43,867 nt of DNA from an uncultured Chlorobiaceae bacterium. GTDB taxonomy: Bacteria; Bacteroidota; Chlorobiia; Chlorobiales; Chlorobiaceae. The DNA lies in contig CAINOC010000120.1 in assembly GCA_903851385.1 (NCBI GenBank), forward strand, positions 1 to 43,867, written 5' to 3'. Each line of letters opens with the position of its first letter. The first letter of the stretch is position 1. Below the pieces are notes generated by a model. It was not told the origin of the DNA. It saw nothing but the letters and a program-made list of their open reading frames with translations, and did no database searches. The translations under genes and the position numbers were made by a program. This document shows, piece by piece, positions 36,900 to 43,867 of the stretch.

Positions 36900-37454
36900 T
36901 TATATGAAGTTAGCCAGTGAACGTTCCAGAAGGCTGCCCAATAGCATATAAGCATCAAGGGCGGCGGCGGTTTTAAGATCGGCAGTGAATTGTGGTAGCC
37001 ATCGATTGAGATGTTCGTTCATAAAATGCTCTGAAGCATCACTGGCTGCCTTAGCAACCGGCTTCAGTGAGCTGGCTGAGGCCAGAAAAGAGAGAAATTC
37101 AAATTCAGTGGCGATATGATCGGTTAAGCCTGTATCGACTGTTATCTCCCATTCACGATATATCGCCTGAACGTTGACGCTTGCCTCTCCGAGCATTCTT
37201 TTTTCAAGGTAAACGGACTCATAAGGAGGACATGGGGTGTGAGGATAGCCGTTTATAAAGAGACGGGTGTACTCGGCCTGCAGAATTTCCTCTTCTTCTT
37301 TTTCAAACGCAGCAATCAATGCATAGAATGGTGCGGTATTGCCTGAGATTTTATCGGCAGTGCGCTTTAGTTCAGGAAGGAACGCCTGATTGGGATACGC
37401 AAACGCAAGGCTGAGAAATTTAAAGACAAATACAGGTGAATCGGTTATTGACAT
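36900..37454 (-). CDS. TorD-family molybdoenzyme maturation chaperone
   Basis: This 184-residue all-helical protein has the TorD/DmsD signature EYTRLFINGYPHTPCPPYES followed by VYLEKRMLGEA, and a later H-x-x-x-E pair in DHIATEFEFLSFLA. These chaperones bind the TAT signal of molybdopterin enzymes until the cofactor is inserted. It is the last gene of the psrA-psrB-psrC-like operon, 68 bp downstream of the NrfD-type gene, so PsrA is the likely client. No signal peptide, so cytoplasmic. Confidence 0.88.
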   Translation of the reverse strand: MSITDSPVFVFKFLSLAFAYPNQAFLPELKRTADKISGNTAPFYALIAAFEKEEEEILQAEYTRLFINGYPHTPCPPYESVYLEKRMLGEASVNVQAIYREWEITVDTGLTDHIATEFEFLSFLASASSLKPVAKAASDASEHFMNEHLNRWLPQFTADLKTAAALDAYMLLGSLLERSLANFI

Positions 37455-37522
37455 ACATAGAGAGAATTATAATCAGGCATACCGAAATCGTGCAGCCCTG
37501 CTAAGCGGTTAAGAAAAAAGAA

Positions 37523-38437
37523 TCACCAGGGATATTGGTACAACCCTGCGCTTAAGACAAAAAAACGCAGAAGATAACCTCCAATAAGGACAAGTGCACT
37601 TGCAAAGGCAAGCAGTGAGTTTGATTTTTTTGAATGGCCGGAAAAAAATATACCGTAGGTCTCAATAGCAAGAGGAATGAGAAGACCCGCGATAAAAAAG
37701 CCAATAATAAAGACGGGACTGTTGAACAGGTATTGGGCTGATTCCCTTGCGCCTGTCGGCAAAAACAGTGCAAAGTTGAAGTATGCTCCAAGAATGATCA
37801 ATTCGCTTACAATCAAGACGGCATCAAGCTGCTCAAGCTTTTCGGATATTTTCCAGGCAGTTTCTTTTTTTGAAAATGTCGATAAGAGCAAAAGGTAGGC
37901 GGCTCCGGTGGAAAACCCTGAGATTACAAACAGGAGAGGAAGTGCCGGGGTGTTCCAAAAAGAAATAGCAGGAGCTGCTGAAATTAAAAGCCCGGTATAA
38001 ATCGCAATAAGAAAACCGGCAGCGGATCCCCCCAATGCAGCGAGGCGATTAAAGCGTTCAAGCAAGCTGAGAAGAGGGGCCGGGATCTTCTGGATAATCG
38101 GAAGAAGTTTTGGCCATTCTTCAAGAAGCGGTATTACATAGACTATAGCTGCAAGAAAATAAAAGTTTATAAAAATAACACCCCAGAAAATCCAAGAATT
38201 TGGATTGGTCAAGGCATAGGCTGCTTTTAATGGCTGGAGCATATCGGCAAGCAGAAAAACCGTGCCGAGAACGAGAAACCCTATTGATGAGAGTACTGCA
38301 ACAGAGAGCATTTTTCTATCGCACCCTTCAAAAAGATGAAGGATGGCGCTTATTGCAAACGTGGCGCCTCCAAGCCCCCCTAAAAAAAGGTAGGTTGCGA
38401 TCTGCCAGCCCCATACATGCTGATGAACAAAAGTCAT
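37523..38437 (-). CDS. psrC: NrfD/PsrC-type quinone-interacting membrane subunit
   Basis: This 304-residue protein has eight predicted membrane helices and the NrfD pattern at the start: HVWGWQIATYLFLGGLGGAT, then FAISAILHLFEGC. Later helices include WIFWGVIFINFYFLAAIVYV, YTGLLISAAPAISFWNTPAL, and LLIPLAIETYGIFFSGHSKK. No heme or FeS ligands are present. It should exchange electrons between the menaquinone pool and the FeS subunit. Start ATG 38437 follows AAAGGAG. It lies 17 bp after the psrB-like gene. Confidence 0.9.
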   Translation of the reverse strand: MTFVHQHVWGWQIATYLFLGGLGGATFAISAILHLFEGCDRKMLSVAVLSSIGFLVLGTVFLLADMLQPLKAAYALTNPNSWIFWGVIFINFYFLAAIVYVIPLLEEWPKLLPIIQKIPAPLLSLLERFNRLAALGGSAAGFLIAIYTGLLISAAPAISFWNTPALPLLFVISGFSTGAAYLLLLSTFSKKETAWKISEKLEQLDAVLIVSELIILGAYFNFALFLPTGARESAQYLFNSPVFIIGFFIAGLLIPLAIETYGIFFSGHSKKSNSLLAFASALVLIGGYLLRFFVLSAGLYQYPW

Positions 38438-38454
38438 AATGAGTATTCTCCTTT

Positions 38455-39054
38455 CTAAGATGGGATGTAAAATACTTTTGGAGACGTTCCAAGGCCCTGG
38501 TTCAGTGCTGCAGCTTTGCCGCTTGTAGCAATTTTATGCACTTCACTTGCCGGGTCATCAAGGTCACCGAATATTCGTGTATGTGTCGGGCAGGTGCTGA
38601 CACATGCAGGTTCAGTGTGCAGTGAAATTCTGTGCTGGCAAAAGGTACATTTATCGACATGCGGTACCTCATGAGTCGCGTTGCTTCCGTACAGTTCTCT
38701 TTCTCTGTTAACGTCATCACTCTCATAGGGGTATCGGGCATCGTAAGGACAGGCTATACAGCAGGCATAGCAACCGATACACCGGTCATAATTGACGAGA
38801 ACAATACCATCCTTCGTCTTATAGGTTGCCCCGGTCGGACATGCCGACAAACAGGGGGTGTTTTCACAGTGCATGCAGAGACGGGGAAGCATTACCCTAT
38901 GTACGTCAGGATAATTCCCTTGTTCTTTATCTTCGACATGCGTACGGAATTTATCGCTCCAGAAGGGAGTCTGGTTTTCCGTGGTACATGCAACCATGCA
39001 AGCCTGGCAACCAACGCAGGTTCGCATATCTATAACCATTCCATAACGGGCCAT
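38455..39054 (-). CDS. psrB: Four-cluster ferredoxin-like electron-transfer subunit (PsrB-type)
   Basis: This 199-residue subunit has four groups of cysteines for 4Fe-4S clusters: CVGCQACMVAC, CMHCENTPCLSACPTGA, CIGCYACCIACPYDARYP, and the split group CTFCQHR then CVSTCPT. This is the layout of PsrB/PhsB/DmsB proteins, which pass electrons between the NrfD-type subunit and the molybdoenzyme. No own TAT signal is seen; such subunits travel with the catalytic one. Start ATG 39054 follows GGAGG, and psrA ends 26 bp upstream. Confidence 0.93.
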   Translation of the reverse strand: MARYGMVIDMRTCVGCQACMVACTTENQTPFWSDKFRTHVEDKEQGNYPDVHRVMLPRLCMHCENTPCLSACPTGATYKTKDGIVLVNYDRCIGCYACCIACPYDARYPYESDDVNRERELYGSNATHEVPHVDKCTFCQHRISLHTEPACVSTCPTHTRIFGDLDDPASEVHKIATSGKAAALNQGLGTSPKVFYIPS

Positions 39055-39080
39055 GAGCTCTCATTCCTCCATTTTATCTG

Positions 39081-41867
39081 TTAAACCGGCAGAACGCTTA
39101 CCGTAAATTCCTGTGACATGAACGAGGCTGCAATCGGCTCGATACTATAAGGCATAAGTTCATTTAACGGAGTCCCTTTTCCGCCGGCGACACTCAGCTT
39201 TTTGTTGCGACTGCCATATGAGGAGGGAAGAAACACCGTATCAGGGCGAATCATTTCGGTAGTAAAGAGTGTTGCTTTTACTTTTGGCCCATAACGGAGA
39301 TTTTTAACCTCAACGGTCTGACCGTTTTTCAACCCAAGCTCCCCTGCTTTCCTGCTGTTCATCCACAAGCCCATGAATGTGCCTGATTTCGGACGAGTTA
39401 CTGCGGCGAGAATCGGGTTGTTACTGTTGGTCGAGGCATGGGAAACAACCGGCACTTTACCATAGGTGAAGTAAAATTCATTGCGATCAAGAGTTGCTTT
39501 CTCCTCCTTATCACTGGTAACCCTGGGGATATAACCAAGAACAGGATTAAAAATGGGTTGTGCCCCTGCTGCGTCGGCAAATGAAGCAAGAACAGGGCTG
39601 TAAAGCTCAAGTCGGCCGGAAATTGTAGGAACAGGGATTTGCCGCGGCATATTGGCTTCCTTAAGAACAGTGGCAGCATCCTTCAGCATCAACATACCTT
39701 TTTTGCGAATGATGGATTCTACCTCGGCTCCGGTAAGCTCATTTCCTGAGACATGACCAGCAAATTTACCCATTGCGCTATAAGCACTCTTTAGAAATGC
39801 TTCATTAAGAGGCTTACGGGCTTTTTTTGCCGCAAGTATCTCAGCTTCCAACATCTCTTTATCAAGTCCGGCATATTCAGCAACACCTTCAAGAAAAGGT
39901 TTCAGCTTGCCCATACGCTCTGCTATTTCGCAGAGCATATCGGAAGTGTCTCTTGTGTTGTAGAGCGGATTGACGGCTCTCAGGCGTGTGGTATAGCCAA
40001 GATCCGTGCTTGGCCCAAGGGGATAGAGAAGCGGCTCATTGCGCTCCAGATAGGTGTGGTTAGGCAAAATAACATCGGCGTAGAGCGTCGTATCTGAAGG
40101 AAGGACATCAATAGCTACAACCAGTTCAACATTGTCGTGCGAAAGAATTTCCTCCCAACGCTTAGCCGGGAAATAATGCCTTATCGGATTTGCCGCATTC
40201 ATCAGAAATGCTTTGACCCGGTATGGCTCTCCCTTGAAATTGAGCTCCCCCTTAACGGCTTCAAGCAGACCGACATCTGCCATCGCAGGAATGAATACTG
40301 AGGGTTTGCCTTGTTTTTGCTGCTCCATTGCCCAGGCAAATGAGAATGCGGGCTTGCCGTGCTCCCATGCATCCGGATTTCCGAACACATCAAGCAATGC
40401 GAAGGCAAACCCCATACCGGGCAATTCTACAGGAGGTACATTTTTATTGCCTGTACCGTTTTTTACATTTTCCCAAGATTTCTCAGCTTTATGGTGGTAT
40501 TCGCCACTCATTAACCAGCCACCCGGTTTATCAATTCCGCCGACCAGCGTTTGAATGATTGCCTGAAGCCGGCGCTGGCCTATGAGGTGGTGATATCGGG
40601 CTCCCATCCATCCTGGATCGACCAATGCGGGTCTTGCCTGTCCGAATTCGATAGCGATACGCCGAATCGTTGCAGCAGGAATATCAGTAATTTTAGAGGC
40701 CCAATCGGGAGTGAAGGGCTCAGACTCTTCAATAAATAAGTCAAAAACTGTTTTTACGTGATGTCCTTCCCAAACCAGGCCTGCAGGAGCAGAGAGAGAG
40801 GGAAGAAGACGATCCTTCTTTTGCGACCATTCGTTGGTATTTACATAGGCGGCAACAGAGGTGATGCGCTGAGCAATATTGTCATAGAGATAGTATGAAG
40901 AGGGTTTTCCATCACTTCCCTTATCTGAGGCAAGATGAACAACACCTTTTTCGTCTTTATAAGCAAGAAATGGAGCGTTGGTATGCTGCGAAATAAACTG
41001 CTCGTCATAAAGCTTTTCGCGGAGAAGCGTGTAAAGCATTGCCAGAAAAAAAGCATGATCGGTTCCCGGCTTTACCGGAATCCATTCATCTGATTTTGAG
41101 GCTAATTCGCTCATCCGGGGATCAAGGCAGACAACTTTGGCTCCGTTTTTTCTGGCCTGTCCGAATCTGACGGCTCTTGCTGTAGAGATAGCTGCTACTG
41201 AAGCGTTATTGAGGCTGAAAAGGATGTAGCGGGCATTTTCAAAGTCAGCAAGAATTTCGTCATGGACATTGAAATTGCCGGTAACAAGATCAGTGCCGAG
41301 ATGACCTGCTGTAACACAATGCTGAAGAGGAGATGCAATAATATTGGGTATCTGTAAAGTCCTGATAAACGGCAGACTGAAGTGCATGTAGGAGACGCAT
41401 GCTGTCCAGCCTCCAACCATCGTTATTTCCCATGGATGAACTTTCATGAGTTTATCAGCGATATAGGTATATGCTTCATCCCATGTGGCCACCCTGAAAC
41501 TCCACTCCCCTCGCTTGCTGCCCTTAACTCTTATGAGTGGTTGTTTGAGGCGGTCGGGATCGTACGTCTGACGGAGTCCGGCCTGCCCTCGTGCACAGAT
41601 TCTTCCTCTGTTAAGAGGACTTTCGGGATTACCTTCAATTTTAACTGCACGCTTGATACCATCGACATCCTTGGTAGCAACAACAATATTACAGAAGGAA
41701 GAGCAGAAATTGCAGATACTTGGAACCCAGATCAGTGCACTGTTGACAGAGCTGTTCTTTTTATCCTGAGAACTCTCTGCCATGCTCCAGAGCGGTCGTA
41801 AAAGAGACATTCCTCCCAAAACACCGGCAACTTTAAGGAACTGACGGCGCGTAATATTTTTATGCAT
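39081..41867 (-). CDS. psrA: Polysulfide/thiosulfate-reductase-like molybdopterin catalytic subunit
   Basis: This 928-residue protein is a DMSO-reductase-superfamily oxidoreductase with a TAT signal (NITRRQFLKVAGVLGG), so it works in the periplasm. The 4Fe-4S ligands are C52, C55, C59 (CNFCSSFC) and C91 (GRICARGQAG). The likely Mo ligand is C184 in IASPLQHCVTAGHLGTD; Cys ligation is as in PsrA, PhsA and periplasmic nitrate reductase. Cofactor-binding motifs include KVVCLDPRMSELASKSDEWI and PVKPGTDHAF. With PsrB, PsrC and a TorD chaperone it matches the polysulfide-reductase-like complexes known in green sulfur bacteria. Substrate (polysulfide, thiosulfate, tetrathionate, arsenic compounds) and direction cannot be fixed from sequence. 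Start ATG 41867 follows GGGAGA. Confidence 0.9.
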   Translation of the reverse strand: MHKNITRRQFLKVAGVLGGMSLLRPLWSMAESSQDKKNSSVNSALIWVPSICNFCSSFCNIVVATKDVDGIKRAVKIEGNPESPLNRGRICARGQAGLRQTYDPDRLKQPLIRVKGSKRGEWSFRVATWDEAYTYIADKLMKVHPWEITMVGGWTACVSYMHFSLPFIRTLQIPNIIASPLQHCVTAGHLGTDLVTGNFNVHDEILADFENARYILFSLNNASVAAISTARAVRFGQARKNGAKVVCLDPRMSELASKSDEWIPVKPGTDHAFFLAMLYTLLREKLYDEQFISQHTNAPFLAYKDEKGVVHLASDKGSDGKPSSYYLYDNIAQRITSVAAYVNTNEWSQKKDRLLPSLSAPAGLVWEGHHVKTVFDLFIEESEPFTPDWASKITDIPAATIRRIAIEFGQARPALVDPGWMGARYHHLIGQRRLQAIIQTLVGGIDKPGGWLMSGEYHHKAEKSWENVKNGTGNKNVPPVELPGMGFAFALLDVFGNPDAWEHGKPAFSFAWAMEQQKQGKPSVFIPAMADVGLLEAVKGELNFKGEPYRVKAFLMNAANPIRHYFPAKRWEEILSHDNVELVVAIDVLPSDTTLYADVILPNHTYLERNEPLLYPLGPSTDLGYTTRLRAVNPLYNTRDTSDMLCEIAERMGKLKPFLEGVAEYAGLDKEMLEAEILAAKKARKPLNEAFLKSAYSAMGKFAGHVSGNELTGAEVESIIRKKGMLMLKDAATVLKEANMPRQIPVPTISGRLELYSPVLASFADAAGAQPIFNPVLGYIPRVTSDKEEKATLDRNEFYFTYGKVPVVSHASTNSNNPILAAVTRPKSGTFMGLWMNSRKAGELGLKNGQTVEVKNLRYGPKVKATLFTTEMIRPDTVFLPSSYGSRNKKLSVAGGKGTPLNELMPYSIEPIAASFMSQEFTVSVLPV

Positions 41868-42305
41868 AAATTCTCCCTTTCAGACAGATTTTATTGCTGC
41901 AATTCCATTTAAGGAATGGATATAAATGGTGGATTATTTCCCCGAATTATTCATTAATCAGACAAGGAACGTATAATATAATAATGTATCGATAATCTTC
42001 CTAAGCCAAAAGAATCAAGAACTTAAGGTAGACCTATATGATTTAATCATATACTCTTATCACATCTATATACCTTATTGACTATAACAGAATTATATTT
42101 TTTGAATTATATTTTTTCTATTTCTTATTAACGATTGTTATAAATCAAACACATAACAATTGTTATATAAGAGTCCGATTTTTTGGTATTAAATCAACAA
42201 TATTCGACTGGTTAAATAAAAGAGTTCAGTGATCAAAGAAGGGAAATAAGGCGAGAAAATAAAGGCAATGCGCATACCAGTGACTTGAAAAGCCAGCGTT
42301 TCTTT
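41868..42305. other. AT-rich upstream region of the psr-like operon
   Basis: No gene is seen in these 438 bp. They are strongly AT-rich and hold the Fnr-like and palindromic sites described separately, so they likely form a long regulatory leader for psrA. No convincing terminator for moaA was found. Confidence 0.5.
42135..42166. promoter_or_regulatory. Fnr/Crp-like site plus perfect palindrome upstream of psrA
   Basis: TTGTTATAAATCAA (42135-42148) matches 9 of 10 fixed bases of the Fnr consensus TTGAT-N4-ATCAA. Next to it ATAACAATTGTTAT (42153-42166) is a perfect 14-bp palindrome. ATTGTTATA is repeated in direct orientation at 42134 and 42159, exactly 25 bp apart. The sites lie about 270-300 bp before psrA. 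Redox or anaerobic control is an inference from the motif. Confidence 0.5.
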
Positions 42306-43334
42306 CTACCCACCAATTTCGGACATGCTGGTCCTGACAGAATTGTTGAGCGTATGTTTGCCGTCTTGCGGCTTCTGTGATACAGCTTGCCGGAATAGCT
42401 CTATAAGCGCAGAATGAGGAGCATTACCACGAAGAATCGGAAGCAGATTGATCCCTTTCTTTTCATAAAGACAGCTGATGATTTGCCCGTTCGATGTAAT
42501 GCGAATCTTATTGCACCCAGTGCAGAAATTTCTTGTAAACGCAGGAATAATGGCTATTGATCCTTTATGGTCGGGCTGGGTATAGCTGAAATATTCGGTA
42601 GCATATCCTCTGACGGGGTTAAGGTCGGGATAATAACTTTGCAACAATGCCCTGATTTTATCAGCGCTGAAAAACTTTCCGGTTCTCCAGATTTGATTGT
42701 CATCAAAAGGCTGCAATTCAATAAACCGCACAGTAACACTATGATCTTTGGTAAAATCAACAAATCGCTGAAGTTCATCACTGTTGATATCACGCATGAG
42801 AACAACGTTGAGTTTAACAGAAATGGCATCCGTTTTGAGAAGCATGTCTAAATTTTCACGCACCCTTTTGAATTCTTCCCGCCGTGTTATGGCGCGATAA
42901 CGATTATCGTCAAGGGTATCAATGCTGAAATTGAGTGAATCAAGACCTGCATCAATGAGGGCAGGAAGAAAACGATCGAGCAGCAAACCATTTGTTGTCA
43001 AGCTTACTGTTTTGATGCCAGTATGAGTTTTGGCCTGACGTACTAACTCAACAATATCTTTGCGCAGCAAGGGCTCTCCTCCTGTAAAGCGGATCTTGGT
43101 AACTCCAAGGCCGGCAAGCACATCAATAATGGTATTGATATCCCGAATTTTAAGGAGAGATTCCGTATCGGCAGTCTCTTTGTGATCTTCACGCATGCAG
43201 TAGCTGCATCTGAGATTACAGGAAGACGTTACAGCAATACGAACATAATCTACAGGCCGGTTAAAATCATCAACAAGCGTACTCTGCAGCAGGGCATTGC
43301 TGCCTTTTGTACCAGAATAACTCATGTCGAACAT
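42306..43334 (-). CDS. moaA: GTP 3',8-cyclase MoaA
   Basis: This radical SAM enzyme of about 342 residues turns GTP into 3',8-cyclo-GTP, the first step of molybdopterin synthesis. It has the N-terminal cluster motif CNLRCSYC after RPVDYVRIAVTSS, the SAM segment IRFTGGEPLLRKDIVELV, and the C-terminal cluster FCTGCNKIRITSNGQIISCL. It ends SEIGG, and the terminal Gly-Gly is essential for MoaA activity. Several starts are possible (TTG 43367, ATG 43334, ATG 43325); 43334 fits the usual length. It lies upstream of the psr-like operon on the same strand and supplies its cofactor. Confidence 0.93.
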   Translation of the reverse strand: MFDMSYSGTKGSNALLQSTLVDDFNRPVDYVRIAVTSSCNLRCSYCMREDHKETADTESLLKIRDINTIIDVLAGLGVTKIRFTGGEPLLRKDIVELVRQAKTHTGIKTVSLTTNGLLLDRFLPALIDAGLDSLNFSIDTLDDNRYRAITRREEFKRVRENLDMLLKTDAISVKLNVVLMRDINSDELQRFVDFTKDHSVTVRFIELQPFDDNQIWRTGKFFSADKIRALLQSYYPDLNPVRGYATEYFSYTQPDHKGSIAIIPAFTRNFCTGCNKIRITSNGQIISCLYEKKGINLLPILRGNAPHSALIELFRQAVSQKPQDGKHTLNNSVRTSMSEIGG

Positions 43335-43440
43335 CGGAAAAATGTCTGAAGAAAAGCTGGGTTCCAACTCTTAGCCATTTATAGAGGGCCCACTATGCGT
43401 AACAGAAGATAGCGGAATGTTTCACCACTTGCACAGTGGA

Positions 43441-43463
43441 ATTTACAATGTAATGTTGTAAAT
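43441..43463 (-). promoter_or_regulatory. Long inverted repeat upstream of moaA
   Basis: ATTTACAA (43441-43448) and TTGTAAAT (43456-43463) are perfect 8-bp arms around a 7-bp spacer. The repeat lies 107 bp before the chosen moaA start (74 bp before the alternative TTG). A dimeric repressor or activator site is likely. Which regulator binds is unknown. Confidence 0.5.
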
Positions 43464-43494
43464 GAGAGCTGATTTTTCAGGCGTGACGTTAACC

Positions 43495-43712
43495 TCACTT
43501 GTTAATCACAATTTCATGACGATCGGATTGAAATGCTTTTGAAGCAACACGAACTTCATCGCCTTCTTTAAGGTTTTTTATGTCTTGTTCGCTTTAAACA
43601 ACCTCAACCACTCCCTTCCCTGCCCCGATCAATCACCGAAAAGGCGTCGGAAAGCTTAAAAAGCTCGTGTTTATCATTTGAAACCCGAATAGTGTTCAGG
43701 GCAAAGCTTTTG
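43495..43712 (-). pseudogene. Degraded short gene remnant at the right edge
   Basis: On the minus strand a frame reads ALNTIRVSNDKHELFKLSDA then FSVIDRG. It shifts frame near a GGG-rich tract (about 43615-43630), continues as VVEVV, hits TAA, and goes on as SEQDIKNLKEGDEVRVASKA then FQSDRHEIVINK before a TGA at 43495-43497. The pieces look like one small beta-rich domain interrupted by a frameshift and a stop. I cannot name the family. The remaining 150 bp to the window end (AT-rich) show nothing recognisable. Confidence 0.45.
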
Positions 43713-43867
43713 TGATATTTAGTGTATGAACGAAAAGGCGCTATGATATTATATAATAATAGGTTATATTGGTATTTGAAGGTCGAAAATATTTGAAAAT
43801 TTCAGTGAATCCTTGATCAAAAGCGTAATAACCCCTGATTATAAGCATTGTTGACTGAAAAAAGGTG

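Overview
The window looks like chromosomal DNA of a green sulfur bacterium (Chlorobiota) or a close relative. This is an inference from gene content: a TAT-exported polysulfide-reductase-like molybdoenzyme with FeS and NrfD partners, a Pal/CpoB envelope pair, a Nif11-type peptide, a dinitrogenase-cofactor-type protein with a DUF134 regulator, and a Na+-type (N-type) rotary ATPase operon. No rRNA, tRNA or CRISPR was recognised, so the species is not fixed.

Left part (1-8 kb): a complete IS21-family element (142-2682) cuts a PAS histidine kinase exactly at its phospho-acceptor histidine. It is followed by degraded sequence, a Phd/PIN toxin-antitoxin pair with a palindromic operator, a short-chain dehydrogenase stub, Pal and a CpoB-like lipoprotein, then a convergent NhaD-type Na+/H+ antiporter. 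From 8.1 to 10.8 kb lie a DUF389 membrane protein and a YbdG-type mechanosensitive channel broken by an in-frame TGA where a tryptophan is expected.

Middle part (10.8-26.6 kb): one long minus-strand block. In transcription order it holds a general-stress-type glycine-zipper protein, a double PRC-barrel protein, phosphoketolase, class I fructose-bisphosphate aldolase, a HAD phosphatase, a beta-phosphoglucomutase/GH65 disaccharide phosphorylase fusion, and the nine-gene N-ATPase operon in the order atpD-C-Q-R-B-E-F-A-G. It reads as an accessory energy module: phosphorolysis of trehalose- or maltose-type sugars, an acetyl-phosphate-yielding shunt, and an ATP-driven ion pump (inference).

Right part (26.7-43.9 kb): a Nif11-leader peptide with a three-cysteine core faces a radical SAM/SPASM maturase. 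This is the best candidate for an undescribed system, probably a ribosomally made, post-translationally modified peptide (RiPP). Next come a CLC chloride transporter with a divergent filter, an unknown membrane protein, DUF1275, rhodanese, an ArsR regulator, a frameshifted TauE/SafE permease, a small membrane protein and Lgt. A DUF134/NifX pair with a palindromic promoter follows, then the psrA-psrB-psrC-torD-like molybdoenzyme operon preceded by moaA. Several genes are broken (kinase, mechanosensitive channel, TauE, dehydrogenase stub, right-edge remnant), so this is a region with visible turnover.
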